A stretch of DNA of 64,000 nt from Bacillus sp. FJAT-27225 (GTDB lineage Bacteria > Bacillota > Bacilli > Bacillales > Cytobacillaceae). The notes beneath the pieces are model-generated. The model ran no database searches and had not been told where the DNA came from. It saw only the letters and a list, made by a program, of their open reading frames with translations. Made by a program: the position numbers and the translations under genes. The stretch spans positions 999,971-1,063,970 of the forward strand of contig NZ_MAYU01000001.1 in the NCBI RefSeq assembly GCF_001685025.1, written 5' to 3'. Positions 49,002-58,207 of this stretch are shown piece after piece (within the stretch, counting starts at the first letter, position 1; each line of letters opens with the position of its first letter).

Positions 49002-49219
49002 ATCTTTCACCCCTTAAGAACGGTTTTCGTATTTATTAGCTGCAACAGGTGCAGGCTTAATTTAGGAAATTGGGAACAATCTTACAGAAACAAAAAGGCG
49101 TTATGTATTGCATTGTACCACATGATACATGCTTTCAGGAAATAATAACTCTTGCCCAATTTAGCCCGAAAATCCTAAAGCCTGCGCAACGGTCAAAAAA
49201 ATAATTGTCCAACTATAGC

Positions 49220-49402
49220 ACCATAACGGGTGCTCCCGCTTTTATTTATCCAGCTCCAGCACCCAGCGCCTAGTGTCCTTCGGTCCCCTCACTACGATAA
49301 GTCAACATCGATTCGCTTCGCTCATCGTGTTTCCTTTATCTCATGTCGAGGCCCTCTAGGCCATACGGCGCTAACCGGGTGCTTCCGCTTTTATATGTAC
49401 TT
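49220..49402. repeat. GC-rich structured intergenic element (copy C)
   Basis: The gap between tig and clpX holds a structured stretch. GGGTGCTCCCGCTTTTAT at the left is echoed by GGGTGCTTCCGCTTTTAT at the right, and the centre has CAGCTCCAGC, CCTAG, TTCGGTCC, AAGTCAACAT, and TCGAGGCCCTC words shared in order with copy A at 11.6 kb. No gene is seen in 49002-49500. Confidence 0.65.
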
Positions 49403-49499
49403 CCTAAAGCTTAACCAAAACCTGACGGAATTAAGCCACTGCCTAAAAACTTTTCATATGTATATCTATCTCTTATTATAATATGTAATTGCTTAATTG

Positions 49500-49536
49500 T
49501 ATAAAACAAGGCACGATAAATCGCGCCTTGTTTTTA
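49500..49536 (-). terminator. Intrinsic terminator after tig
   Basis: AACAAGGCGCGA/TCGTGCCTTGTT forms a 12-bp stem with one mismatch, followed on the minus strand by TTAT. A T run on the other side means it could work in both directions. Confidence 0.8.
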
Positions 49537-49544
49537 TGTTTATA

Positions 49545-50837
49545 TTATTCAGCAGCAACTGTTTTGCTGTTTTCGACAAGGAAGTCTACTGCCTTATTTT
49601 TCTTAAGGTCAGACTTGATGCCTTCAGTGCCTCCAAGAGCCATTGTAATGTTCTCTGGAGTCATGTTGTACATTTCGGACATCTTAGTTAGTTCTGCATT
49701 CACATCTTCATCAGATACTTCAATGTTTTCAGCTTCGGCGATTGCATCAAGAACCAGGCTTACGCGAACGCGCTGTTCAGCGTCACTCTTCATTTGCTCG
49801 CGAAGGGCTGCTTCATCCTGTCCGGAGAACTGGAAGTAAAGCTCCATGTTCATGCCTTGCATTTGCAGGCGCTGTTCGAACTCTTGAAGCATGCGGTCTG
49901 TTTCATTGCGAACCATTGCTTCTGGGACTTCGATTTCTGCATTTGCAGCAGCTTTTTCTACAACACCGTCACGGACATGGTGTTCTTTTTGATGCTCTTT
50001 GTCATGCTCAAGGCGTGAACGGATTTTTGCTTTCAACTCATCAAGAGTTTCAACTTCATCGTCAGCATCCTTTGCAAACTCATCATCAAGCTCAGGAAGT
50101 TCCTTGGACTTGATTTCATGAAGAGTTACTTTGAAAGTAGCTAGTTTGCCAGCCAATTCAGCAGCATGATATTCCTCAGGGAAAGTTACTTCAACATCCT
50201 TGGACTCGCCTGCAGCTAAGCCAACAAGCTGTTCTTCAAAGCCTGGAATGAATGAGCCAGAACCAAGTTCAAGAGAATAGTTCTCAGACTCTCCGCCTTC
50301 GAAAGCTTCGCCATCAACGAAACCTTTGAAGTCGATAACAACTGTGTCGCCTTCTGCAGCAGTGCCTTCTTCTTTTACAACAAGCTCGGCATGGCGGCTT
50401 TGTAGAGTTTTGATTTCAGCATCAACATCTTCATCGCTTACAGATGTATCAAACTCAGTTACTTCAAGTCCCTTATAGTCACCAAGCTTGACTTCAGGCT
50501 TAACTTCTACTGTAATTTTAAAAACTGCGCTTGAACCTTTTTCAAACTTCTCGACATCAACATCAGGGCGGTCGATTGGTTCGATACCAGTTTCATCAAT
50601 GGCAGAAGAATACGCTTCAGGAAGTAGGTGATCAATTGCATCCTGGTAAAGTGCTTCAACACCATACATTTTTTCGAAAATTGGGCGAGGCATTTTTCCT
50701 TTACGGAAGCCTGGGGCATTTACATTCTTAACAACTTTTTTAAAAGCAAAATCAAGGGATTCCGCAACTTTTTCTTCGCTAACTTCTACAGTCAGAACAC
50801 CGCGGTTTCCTTCTAATTTTTCCCATGTAGCAGACAT
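49545..50837 (-). CDS. tig: Trigger factor (ribosome-bound chaperone)
   Basis: Trigger factor is a peptidyl-prolyl isomerase and chaperone at the ribosome exit tunnel. The 430-residue protein has the ribosome-binding signature [17 protein letters not shown] (about 42-58), an FKBP-type domain (about 150-245) and a helical C-terminal chaperone domain. The start follows GGAGGG. A sigma-A promoter lies at 50930-50958. Confidence 0.99.
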   Translation of the reverse strand: MSATWEKLEGNRGVLTVEVSEEKVAESLDFAFKKVVKNVNAPGFRKGKMPRPIFEKMYGVEALYQDAIDHLLPEAYSSAIDETGIEPIDRPDVDVEKFEKGSSAVFKITVEVKPEVKLGDYKGLEVTEFDTSVSDEDVDAEIKTLQSRHAELVVKEEGTAAEGDTVVIDFKGFVDGEAFEGGESENYSLELGSGSFIPGFEEQLVGLAAGESKDVEVTFPEEYHAAELAGKLATFKVTLHEIKSKELPELDDEFAKDADDEVETLDELKAKIRSRLEHDKEHQKEHHVRDGVVEKAAANAEIEVPEAMVRNETDRMLQEFEQRLQMQGMNMELYFQFSGQDEAALREQMKSDAEQRVRVSLVLDAIAEAENIEVSDEDVNAELTKMSEMYNMTPENITMALGGTEGIKSDLKKNKAVDFLVENSKTVAAE

Positions 50838-50929
50838 TTTGTTCCCTCCAACAATCTATTTCCTAATTTACCAATGGTAGATTCGCTCGCTATGTAATCC
50901 ATAAGCTGTTTACACATTGCAACCACTAC

Positions 50930-50958
50930 ATTATACACATACGAATTTGTTCTTTCAA
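50930..50958 (-). promoter_or_regulatory. SigA promoter of tig
   Basis: TTGAAA (50953-50958), a 17-bp spacer and TATAAT (50930-50935) on the minus strand, 93 nt before the tig start. Confidence 0.8.
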
Positions 50959-50967
50959 CTCTGGCGG

Positions 50968-52002
50968 CTAAATAATGGGATAAGAAATTTCCTCCACTTT
51001 TTCAATCCAGCCAGCAGCTTTGCTGACAGCGTCCAAATTCGTACTGTACCTACCCGCTAGCTCACCAACGCTTGGTTCATTGCCAAGGTATACTTGAGCG
51101 GTATACTCAAAGGCAGCAGCCCAGGCTGCAGGGTCATCGGGTTCAAGCTTAAATGGATACACGGCAAACTCATGCCTTCCAAGCAGGCTTAAAGTGCTCT
51201 CCAATAAAAACGGGTCTTGATGTTCAAGTTCTGTGGCCAACCGCCTCCCAACCTCGTTCTCCAGCGGCTGGGAATGGGGAGCTGGCAGCTCTGCTGGAAT
51301 AAAATTCTCCATTAATCCAAACTTTACCACATTCATTTCGTTCAACATTTCCTGTTCACGAAGAATATTTAACAGCATCGTCTTCATGAAAGGATGCCCC
51401 TCGGCTGATTTCAAATATTCTCCAATTCGGTTTACAAAAGGACGGATATTCTGATTGGCTAATTTGCCTGCAAGTGCGACCTGTTCATTCAAATCCGTAA
51501 TCTTGAGTAGATCGAGCTCTTCGGGCTGAATCCCAGTCTCCTGTCTCGCCGGCTCGGAATCCTGTTCAGTCATCTCAGGCACAGGTTCATTATCCGCCAG
51601 CCTCTGAGAAAACTGGAGAATCGTCATGAAATGTTCCCTCTTCTCGGCTGGCACCTCCCGCTCATCAAGTAATGCCTCTAGTACCTCTGTTATTTCCTTG
51701 TATTCATGCAGCTGAATCAAAATCGTAATATACATCTCGACTATCTGGAAATAGTCGCCTTGCCCCGCCAATAGCATTTCCTTGCAAAGCTCTTTGGCCC
51801 TGGTCAGTGCTCCGCCTTCAAAATAAGCCAGCACGAGAGCCGCCATCACATCGCCGTTATCCGGATCAAGTGCATACCCCTGCTCAAGCAAGGAAATCGC
51901 TTCACTTAATTGTTTGTTTTGCAGAGCTTCAATTCCCTTTTCTACAAGACGCCGTTCCACATTTGGAAAAAGGACAATATTGTCTCTATCTTCCTCTTTC
52001 AT
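50968..52002 (-). CDS. ysoA: TPR-repeat protein YsoA
   Basis: The 344-residue protein is almost all alpha-helical, with tetratricopeptide-type repeats in the first 130 residues (VEKGIEALQNKQLSEAISLLEQGYALDPDNGDVMAALVLAYFEGG). A longer helical C-terminal half includes YPFKLEPDDPAAWAAAFEYTAQ. The position upstream of tig is that of B. subtilis ysoA. TPR proteins bind other proteins; the partner is unknown. Confidence 0.85.
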   Translation of the reverse strand: MKEEDRDNIVLFPNVERRLVEKGIEALQNKQLSEAISLLEQGYALDPDNGDVMAALVLAYFEGGALTRAKELCKEMLLAGQGDYFQIVEMYITILIQLHEYKEITEVLEALLDEREVPAEKREHFMTILQFSQRLADNEPVPEMTEQDSEPARQETGIQPEELDLLKITDLNEQVALAGKLANQNIRPFVNRIGEYLKSAEGHPFMKTMLLNILREQEMLNEMNVVKFGLMENFIPAELPAPHSQPLENEVGRRLATELEHQDPFLLESTLSLLGRHEFAVYPFKLEPDDPAAWAAAFEYTAQVYLGNEPSVGELAGRYSTNLDAVSKAAGWIEKVEEISYPII

Positions 52003-52153
52003 AAAAAATCATTCCTTAAGTTATACAAGCTTTAGTTGAAAAAAGTTTAGCATGGCATTCTAGAAAAAACAATTTTAAACAGAGATCTTCTTACAATATG
52101 AAGCTTTCCTAAAACAGAGGGTCGATCTATGAAATAAATAGAGAAAACAGGAT

Positions 52154-52510
52154 TCATATCTCTCCGTTTACTATCTTTTCTATTACCGGCCAATCGATAT
52201 TCCCTTCCAGTTCCCGGTCCAGGTGCTCCAGAAGCTTAAAAGCTTGCTGCTCCATACCTCCATCATGCTCAAACCTGTCAAAATACATTTCTTTGAATTG
52301 ATGATACCAATAATATTGGCTATGAAGCACCTCTTCCTTTGTAAAGTAAGAGGAAGAAACGATTCGGTCGTAATATTGGTGCAAAAACAAATAATGATGT
52401 AGGGTTTCCTCTGTCTCCCTATCATCAATCTCAATGATAGTCGCCGTGTCCAATATCGGTTTTATAGACTTATAAAGATAGTCCAGTTCTCGAGCCTTTA
52501 TAATATGCAT
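52154..52510 (-). CDS. Small helical protein of unknown function
   Basis: The 118-residue protein starts at an ATG after AGGGGAG. It is acidic and helical, with many Tyr, His and Glu residues (LHHYLFLHQYYDRI, YYWYHQFKEMYFDRFEHDGG). It has no signal or membrane segment. It lies just after the tRNA-Arg terminator. I do not recognise a family; good ribosome-binding site and codon use support a real gene. Confidence 0.7.
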   Translation of the reverse strand: MHIIKARELDYLYKSIKPILDTATIIEIDDRETEETLHHYLFLHQYYDRIVSSSYFTKEEVLHSQYYWYHQFKEMYFDRFEHDGGMEQQAFKLLEHLDRELEGNIDWPVIEKIVNGEI

Positions 52511-52535
52511 GGCCTGCTCCCCTTTTTTCCAGCAT

Positions 52536-52575
52536 AGAAAAAGCCGGTAACCTCAATTTGTGAGATTACCGGCTA
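52536..52575 (-). terminator. Intrinsic terminator after tRNA-Arg
   Basis: AGCCGGTAATCTCA/TGAGGTTACCGGCT forms a 14-bp stem with one mismatch and a 5-nt loop, followed on the minus strand by TTTTTC. Confidence 0.92.
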
Positions 52576-52584
52576 GTGTATGAG

Positions 52585-52658
<74 letters not shown>

Positions 52659-52762
52659 AAAGTAAAAATGAATCATTGTTTTTAACGAACATGTTTTATT
52701 ATAGTAGGCAAGTTAGGAGTTGTCAACCAGATTTATAAAAGTTTTTGTACAATAGTTTTAAT

Positions 52763-52797
52763 GGGAAAAACGGAACCAAACGGCGTCCGTTTTTCCC
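52763..52797 (-). terminator. Intrinsic terminator after ysnB
   Basis: GGGAAAAACGGA/TCCGTTTTTCCC gives a 12-bp perfect stem with an 11-nt loop, closing the rph-rdgB-ysnB operon. Confidence 0.85.
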
Positions 52798-52802
52798 GTT
52801 GG

Positions 52803-53318
52803 TCATTGGTTTAGGTGGAACTGCTGTTTTAATTCGGGCAATTCGCCTTTTTCCAAATCATAAACAGTGACCTCTACCTTATCTCCGTCGATGCCCAGGA
52901 TAACGTACGTTTTCTCACTAATTCCCCTTGGCAGCCGGATGCTGCCTGGATTAACGAAAAGGATTCCTCCTGACATTTCTGCACCTAAAAGGTGCGAATG
53001 GCCAAAGCAGACAATATCAGCACCTGCTTCGCGAGCTTTGTAGAGAATGTTCATTAACGTGGATTTTACTGAATAAAGATGGCCATGGGTCACAAAGATT
53101 TTTTTGCCAGAAACATCAACAACTTCTTCATCCGGGTAGCCAGGATGAAAGTCGCAATTTCCTCCAACCGTTACAAAACCCTTTAGCGCTTCGTCATCCC
53201 TGGCAAGTTCCGAATCTCCGCAATGGATGAACACATCAACTTCTTCATGCCTCTTTTTCAATACTCTCATTGGATCGGCTAAACCGTGGCTATCACTTAC
53301 AACGAGTACTTTCTTCAT
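52803..53318 (-). CDS. ysnB: YfcE/MJ0936-family metallophosphoesterase YsnB
   Basis: A small calcineurin-like phosphodiesterase. The 171-residue protein has the metal-binding motifs VVSDSHGLADP, FIHCGDSE, VGGNCDF, VTHGHLYSV and CFGHSHL in order. The physiological substrate is unknown. It overlaps rdgB by 4 nt, as in the B. subtilis rph-ysnA-ysnB operon. Confidence 0.94.
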   Translation of the reverse strand: MKKVLVVSDSHGLADPMRVLKKRHEEVDVFIHCGDSELARDDEALKGFVTVGGNCDFHPGYPDEEVVDVSGKKIFVTHGHLYSVKSTLMNILYKAREAGADIVCFGHSHLLGAEMSGGILFVNPGSIRLPRGISEKTYVILGIDGDKVEVTVYDLEKGELPELKQQFHLNQ

Positions 53319-53914
53319 GAACGGCCAGCTCCATCTAGTACCTCTCTCAGCTTTTTCAAAGCGTTGGCACGATGGCTGATCGCGTTTTTCTCGTCCTTTG
53401 ACAGCTCGGCCATGGTGCGTCCAAGAGTAGGCACATAAAAAATTGGGTCATAGCCAAAACCGTTTGTGCCGCGGCGCTCCCGAAGGATCATCCCTTCGCA
53501 TGTCCCTTCAACAGTAATCGTTTTGTTGCCAGGAACTGAAAATGCAAGCGCACAATGGAAGCGGGCCGTGCGCTGCTCTTCCTGTATGCCATCAAGTTCT
53601 TCTAGAACCTTATCAATATTTGCATCGTCGCTTTTTTCCTCGCCTGCATAGCGGGCTGAGTAAATTCCGGGACGGCCTTCCAGTGCATCAATTGCAAGGC
53701 CGGAATCGTCTCCGATGACCGCCTTTCCGAGCTTCCGGGATATTGTTTCGGCTTTCAGAGTTGCATTTTCCACAAAACTTGAACCTGTTTCCTCTACATC
53801 AGGAGCGTCAGGGAAATCGAGCAAGGTCATCACTTTAATGCCCTTCTCTGCAAAAATGGCTTCAAATTCCTTTGCCTTTCCGGCATTCTTGGTTGCAATA
53901 ATTACTTCTTTCAA
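53315..53914 (-). CDS. rdgB: XTP/dITP pyrophosphatase RdgB (Ham1 family)
   Basis: RdgB removes ITP, dITP and XTP from nucleotide pools. The 199-residue protein has the N-terminal ATKNAGKAKEFEAIF, the active-site GDDSGLAIDALEGRPG and GFGYDPIFYVP, with HRANAL near the end. It lies between rph (16-nt gap) and ysnB (overlap). Confidence 0.97.
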   Translation of the reverse strand: MKEVIIATKNAGKAKEFEAIFAEKGIKVMTLLDFPDAPDVEETGSSFVENATLKAETISRKLGKAVIGDDSGLAIDALEGRPGIYSARYAGEEKSDDANIDKVLEELDGIQEEQRTARFHCALAFSVPGNKTITVEGTCEGMILRERRGTNGFGYDPIFYVPTLGRTMAELSKDEKNAISHRANALKKLREVLDGAGRS

Positions 53915-53930
53915 GGCTTGGTCCTCCTTG

Positions 53931-54686
53931 TTACTTTTTTATTCTAGAATCTATTTTACCCGAAATGTCAGCACCTAGAGCGTTTCGCTGCTGCTCAAAC
54001 AAATCAATCAGACCTATTTCGGCAGCCTCGAGCATTTTATTCAGCTGCTCCCGGGAAAAAGTTGACTCCTCTCCTGTTCCCTGAAGCTCAACAAATTCAC
54101 CGTTGCCTGTCATAACGACATTCATATCGACAGCCGCCTTGGAGTCTTCAACATAATTCAAATCAAGTACTGCCTGTCCATTGCCAAGGATGCCAACGCT
54201 TGTCGCAGCAAGGAAATCCACAACAGGAAAGCGGGGCAGAACTCTTTTTTGAGCGAGGCCGTTCAGTGCGAGTGCCATCGCTACGAACGCTCCTGTTATG
54301 GAAGCTGTCCGTGTCCCGCCATCCGCCTGGATTACATCGCAATCAATCCAGACTGTCCTTTCGCCAATAGCCTCCAAATCAACAACCGCCCTGAGCGCAC
54401 GCCCAATCAGGCGCTGGATTTCCATAGTCCGGCCCGTCACCTTCCCTTTGGAAGATTCACGGATATTGCGCTGCTCGGTGGCTCTGGGCAGCATCGAATA
54501 TTCAGCAGTGATCCAGCCTTTTCCTTCTCCCCGCATGAACGGAGGGACTCGTTCCTCAATGCTGGCGGAGCAAATCACTTTCGTGTCTCCAACTGAAATC
54601 AGTACTGACCCTTCTGGGTGTTTTAAATAATTCGTTTCAATATGTATCGGTCTTAGTTGCAGCGGTTCCCTGCCATCAAATCGCAT
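53931..54686 (-). CDS. rph: Ribonuclease PH
   Basis: A phosphorolytic 3'-5' exoribonuclease that trims tRNA 3' ends. I use the ATG at 54686 ([20 protein letters not shown], 251 residues) after GGGAGGA; an upstream in-frame start lacks a site. Motifs [35 protein letters not shown] and [12 protein letters not shown]-type ([18 protein letters not shown]) are present. Confidence 0.98.
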   Translation of the reverse strand: MRFDGREPLQLRPIHIETNYLKHPEGSVLISVGDTKVICSASIEERVPPFMRGEGKGWITAEYSMLPRATEQRNIRESSKGKVTGRTMEIQRLIGRALRAVVDLEAIGERTVWIDCDVIQADGGTRTASITGAFVAMALALNGLAQKRVLPRFPVVDFLAATSVGILGNGQAVLDLNYVEDSKAAVDMNVVMTGNGEFVELQGTGEESTFSREQLNKMLEAAEIGLIDLFEQQRNALGADISGKIDSRIKK

Positions 54687-54781
54687 AGAAAGTCCTCCCT
54701 GGAATAACCTGTTTTTATGATGTAGGCCCATTTTTCAAAAAATCGCATTCGCCAGTATGGCGGCATACTTTCTAATTTAGG

Positions 54782-54818
54782 AAAAAATAAAGAAGAGGCG
54801 GCTTAACGGCTGCCTCTT
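54782..54818 (-). terminator. Intrinsic terminator after gerM
   Basis: AAGAGGCAGCC and GGCCGCCTCTT-like arms (54793-54818) form a stem followed on the minus strand by CTTTATTTTTTCC. The gerM stop codon is 34 nt upstream. Confidence 0.85.
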
Positions 54819-54852
54819 TGATTTCATTATATAGTATAACAAAAATTGTTTA

Positions 54853-55902
54853 TTAGAAACTACCCGTATTGACTTTTTCAGGGCGCGTTACCGGCTCTGT
54901 TAATTTTTTGCCATCTTCTTTGACGAGTTCAGCTTTGCCGTTTACCAGAACCGAAACTTCCTTAATTCCTTCAAGCTCAGTCAAGGAAAGGACAAGCGCA
55001 TCAACGAGCTGTTCAGAAATGATTTTTTCTTCAAAGCTGTGGTACACCGCATCGTTGAAATTGAGGGTGACTTTTCCGCCCTCGACTTTCGGGTTATCAA
55101 GCAATTTGACCTGGCTCATGAACAGGCTGTCAAGGCTTGTAGTTGACGGCCCTTTGGCAAGTTCTTGAACAGCAGCAACAATGTCGTCGGAAATGGTGTT
55201 GCTCACTCGCTTGGTTACAGGCACATAATAGTAGGAGCCTTCTTCACCGCCAATGTAGTAAACCGTCACCGGCCTTGTGTTCATAATATCGACTGTGTTG
55301 GATGAATCGAGGTTAATTCCAGAACTCCTCGACAGGCTGTCACTGATCGGTGTGCCATTGACAGGCATTTCGTTTAGTTCATGGCCGTTCAGCTTCAGCT
55401 TGACTTTGTCGACCGTGTCAAACTGAGTCAATGTCCAGGTAACGGATTGAAGGATTTTCAACTCGTCTTCAGGCTGGTAATTTTTGAATTCCTTTGAAAA
55501 ATTAACAGTTGCGACTCCGTCTTTGATATCGACTGATACATCGGTGTCTTCAGGAAGGACTGCCCTAAAGCCATTTGGGAGCATTTCAGAAACGGGGCCG
55601 TTCACGACAAGATGCTCTAGTGCCTGTTTTGCGACTGAATTTGTTTTTGGAAGGTCAAGTGGCTGGGAAACGACAAAGCCATCCTTGTCGATAAGATACA
55701 ATTCAGTTTTAATGGTGCCTGTTGTTTCGGCTGCTTCACCACTGGTAGTTGAGTTTTTCTTCCCTTCTTTGTTTTCAAAGGAAGTACTTTTTGGCGGGTC
55801 GATCTTCTTGACCGTTTCCGCCCCGAATAGCCCGCATCCGGTTAGCATAACAGAAGATAGCAGTACAGCCGATGCCAGGACCTTAATTTTATTTTTGGAC
55901 AT
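54853..55902 (-). CDS. gerM: Germination/sporulation lipoprotein GerM
   Basis: GerM is a mother-cell lipoprotein needed in sporulation and germination; it stabilises the SpoIIIA-SpoIIQ channel in B. subtilis. The 349-residue protein has a lipoprotein signal (KVLASAVLLSSVMLTGC, Cys23) and two GerMN domains (about 65-180 and 205-335), each with the LxxFxxxF pattern (LPNGFRAVLPEDTDV, EQLVDALVLSLTEL). The organisation is as in B. subtilis. Confidence 0.95.
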   Translation of the reverse strand: MSKNKIKVLASAVLLSSVMLTGCGLFGAETVKKIDPPKSTSFENKEGKKNSTTSGEAAETTGTIKTELYLIDKDGFVVSQPLDLPKTNSVAKQALEHLVVNGPVSEMLPNGFRAVLPEDTDVSVDIKDGVATVNFSKEFKNYQPEDELKILQSVTWTLTQFDTVDKVKLKLNGHELNEMPVNGTPISDSLSRSSGINLDSSNTVDIMNTRPVTVYYIGGEEGSYYYVPVTKRVSNTISDDIVAAVQELAKGPSTTSLDSLFMSQVKLLDNPKVEGGKVTLNFNDAVYHSFEEKIISEQLVDALVLSLTELEGIKEVSVLVNGKAELVKEDGKKLTEPVTRPEKVNTGSF

Positions 55903-56098
55903 GAAAACCCCTCCTGAGACAGTTTGTACTACATGTATACGAGCCCCTGGAAGATTTAGACCAAGCCATTGAAAATAAACTGGTAATAAGAAATTAAGTT
56001 GGAAAGGAAGGTGAATTTCGCCTGCGGAATTTAATTAAAGCGGATTTGCAGCAGAAAAATAAGTACACTTTTTTACTAATTATGATTTGCCGATAGGC

Positions 56099-56480
56099 AG
56101 TTTTCACTAGTGGTACTCCGAGGTTCACTAGGCAATCCGATGAAAAAACTAGTAGTACTCCGAGTAGTACTACAAATGACTACTTTCCTGAACCACACTT
56201 TGTTGCTATTCAAGGTTAACGGATAGTTAGTTTTCACTAGCAGTACTCGGAGCATCACTAGGCAATCTGATGAAAACACTAGTAGTACTCTGAGTAGTAC
56301 TACAAATGACTACCTTCTTGAACCACACTTTATTGCTAGATTAGATACAAAGATAGTCAGTTTTCACTAGTAGTACTCGGAGCATCACTAGGCAATCTGC
56401 TGATAAAACTAGTAGTACTCTGAGTAGTACTACAAATAACTACTTCCGAAAATCACTCTTTATTACTAACTGAACTGTGT
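56099..56480. repeat. Three tandem ~130-bp repeats in the gerM-racE gap
   Basis: Copies start at AGTTTTCAC in 56099, 56229 and 56359, exactly 130 bp apart. Each contains ACTAGTAGTACTC, a nested palindromic CGAGTAGTACTAC, CACTAGGCAATC, and ends CACTTTATTGCT. Divergence between copies is mostly single-base changes. No reading frame is conserved between copies. The rest of the 756-nt gap shows nothing else I can support. Confidence 0.88.
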
Positions 56481-56627
56481 TTACCAATAAGTTAACTAGT
56501 AACCATAGCACACTCAGCCCGTGGAACATCGCTCGTGAAACAAGAAAATCCGAGGCGTACCTGGCACTGTTCGCATTTTTAGTTCCCGCAGTTCACTGGC
56601 CTATCCCCATTTAAATAGACAAAAACA

Positions 56628-56651
56628 CAAAAAAAGCCCCCAAAAGGAGCT
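56628..56651 (-). terminator. Intrinsic terminator after racE
   Basis: AGCTCC/GGGGCT-type stem (AGCTCCTTTTGGGGGCT) is followed on the minus strand by seven Ts. The stem is short. Confidence 0.65.
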
Positions 56652-56658
56652 CCAAAGG

Positions 56659-57456
56659 TTAATCCAATTTAACGGTCTTTACACCTTTTACATCATAGCC
56701 CAGCCATTGGGATGCAATTTTTGTAAAGAGGATATCAGAACCGGTTGTATAGAATTCGTGTTTCGGTTCATCTGCGTCCTGCTCAATCAATCCTCGGTAA
56801 TCGAGGATGGTGCTGACTTCCCGGGCTGTTTCGTCTCCGGAACTGATGACTTTGACATCTTTGCCCATATAGTTTTTGATGAGCGGCTCGAGCAATGGAT
56901 AGTGAGTACAGCCCAGTATAAGGGTGTCGAGTTTATTGCCCCTTATAGGCTCCAGTGCCTCGGCTACAATGCGCTCGGCCAATTCCCCTTCAACCTCGCC
57001 GGATTCGACGAGCGGAACAAACTTCGGACATGCATGGCTTACAACGGAAACCCTGCTGACCAGAGATTTCAACGCCTTTTCATAAGCACCACTTTTTACT
57101 GTGCCAATTGTTCCGATTACCCCGACATGGTAATTTTCAGTATTTTTGATCGCCGCCCGGGCTCCGGGATAAATAACCCCCACAACCGGGATATCGAGTT
57201 CCCTGCGAATGTCGTCCAGGACTGCCGCTGTTGCTGTATTACAGGCAATCACAAGCATTTTAATATTCTTATTAAGCAAAAAACGCGTCAGCTGCCAGGT
57301 AAACTTTCGTACCTCCCGGACAGGACGCGGCCCATATGGGCATCGTTTTGTATCGCCAAGATAAATAATTTGTTCATTTGGAAGCTGGCGCATAACTTCC
57401 CTTGCCACTGTTAAGCCGCCAACACCTGAGTCTATTATTCCGATTGGCTGTTTCAA
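56659..57456 (-). CDS. murI: Glutamate racemase (RacE/MurI)
   Basis: It makes D-glutamate for peptidoglycan (racE in Bacillus nomenclature). The 265-residue protein has [29 protein letters not shown], and the two catalytic cysteines Cys72 (VIACNTATA) and Cys183 (LGCTHYPLL). It lies 10 nt downstream of ysmB, forming a two-gene operon. Confidence 0.98.
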   Translation of the reverse strand: MKQPIGIIDSGVGGLTVAREVMRQLPNEQIIYLGDTKRCPYGPRPVREVRKFTWQLTRFLLNKNIKMLVIACNTATAAVLDDIRRELDIPVVGVIYPGARAAIKNTENYHVGVIGTIGTVKSGAYEKALKSLVSRVSVVSHACPKFVPLVESGEVEGELAERIVAEALEPIRGNKLDTLILGCTHYPLLEPLIKNYMGKDVKVISSGDETAREVSTILDYRGLIEQDADEPKHEFYTTGSDILFTKIASQWLGYDVKGVKTVKLD

Positions 57457-57466
57457 GAGCCTCGCC

Positions 57467-57922
57467 TCATTTTTCCCGCATTTCCTGATGCAATTTTGTC
57501 ATATAGTGCTGAAGAACGGATACTTCTTCAGAGGAGAAATTTTTTAATGTATCGTTCAGGTAATCCTGCCGCTTTTTAATAACTTCGTCAATAATCCGTT
57601 CTCCCTCTTCGAGTAGATGGATTCTTACAACACGCCTGTCCTTCGGATCCTTAACCCGAACAACCAGATGGTTTTTTTCCATTCTGTCGACCAGGTCGGT
57701 CGTCGTACTAAACGCAAGATACATTTTATTCGATAATTCCCCGATTGTCATGTCGCCATCTTCAAAGAGCCACTGCAACGCAACAAATTGCGGCGGGGTA
57801 ATTGTGTAGTTGCTAAGCATTTCCCTGCCTTTTTGTTTTATAATACCTGCTATGTAGCGAAGATCTTTTTCAATTTGGCCAACTATAACTGGATCCAATT
57901 TTTCACTTCTAACCTGTTCCAT
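57467..57922 (-). CDS. ysmB: MarR-family transcriptional regulator YsmB
   Basis: A 151-residue winged-helix regulator. The recognition helix region reads [30 protein letters not shown] and the wing [15 protein letters not shown]- and C-terminal helices form the dimer. B. subtilis has the same gene between gerE and racE; its targets are not established. Confidence 0.93.
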   Translation of the reverse strand: MEQVRSEKLDPVIVGQIEKDLRYIAGIIKQKGREMLSNYTITPPQFVALQWLFEDGDMTIGELSNKMYLAFSTTTDLVDRMEKNHLVVRVKDPKDRRVVRIHLLEEGERIIDEVIKKRQDYLNDTLKNFSSEEVSVLQHYMTKLHQEMREK

Positions 57923-58070
57923 ATTTTAACCACTCCCATAAAAAGCCTTAAAGGCTGAATCCCCTACTTCTGGTTACATTCATTCTCTACTTTTTTCGCC
58001 AAAAATTCAAGGGAAACTACATAACAGGCCACAGCAGCCTTCAACCAAAAGAATATCCCGGCACATAAAT

Positions 58071-58100
58071 GGAGACCGGCCTCCACATGGATGCCGGTCC
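58071..58100 (-). terminator. Hairpin downstream of gerE
   Basis: GACCGGC/GCCGGTC gives a 7-bp stem with internal CTCC/GGAT-type pairing. The T tract on the minus strand is weak, so this is only a probable gerE terminator. Confidence 0.5.
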
Positions 58101-58103
58101 TGA

Positions 58104-58190
58104 TCATAGCTCTAGTTCTCCCATTCGCAGGAGTTCAACTACTGCCTGAGAACGCCCCTTAACTCCGAGCTTTTGCATTGCATTCGAGAT
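58104..58190 (-). pseudogene. gerE: 3' part of gerE, split from its 5' half by an integrated element
   Basis: GerE is the LuxR-type regulator that, with sigma-K, controls late coat genes in the mother cell. Here only the last 28 codons remain. They begin ISNAMQKLGVKGRSQAVVEL and end LLRMGELEL, matching the C-terminal end of the 74-residue B. subtilis protein. The frame continues upstream as TTSKP instead of the conserved TVRNH, and no other GerE sequence precedes it. The expected first 46 codons are not in the window. The intact remainder and adjacent serine recombinase suggest a reversible split rather than decay. Confidence 0.92.
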
Positions 58191-58207
58191 AGGCTTTGAA
58201 GTCGTAA
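58188..58207 (-). other. Putative attachment-site junction inside gerE
   Basis: GerE identity stops at the Ile codon at 58188-58190. From 58191 on (CCTTTGAAGTCG on the plus strand read AGGCTTTGAAGTC) the sequence no longer fits GerE, and the recombinase stop codon follows at 58208. The recombination core must lie at or within a few bases of this boundary; its exact dinucleotide cannot be set without the other end or an empty site. Confidence 0.65.

Noticed and set aside
56076-56279. 67-residue ORF inside the 130-bp repeats
   Set aside because: It is not conserved between the repeat copies, so it is a chance frame.
56099-56480. CRISPR array
   Set aside because: The 130-bp units are similar along their full length, with no unique spacers, only three copies, and no cas genes nearby.
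58104-58190. gerE remnant as simple pseudogene decay
   Set aside because: All 28 codons are intact and end at the proper stop, and a serine recombinase abuts the break. That pattern fits a reversible split better than degeneration, though the other half is outside the window.
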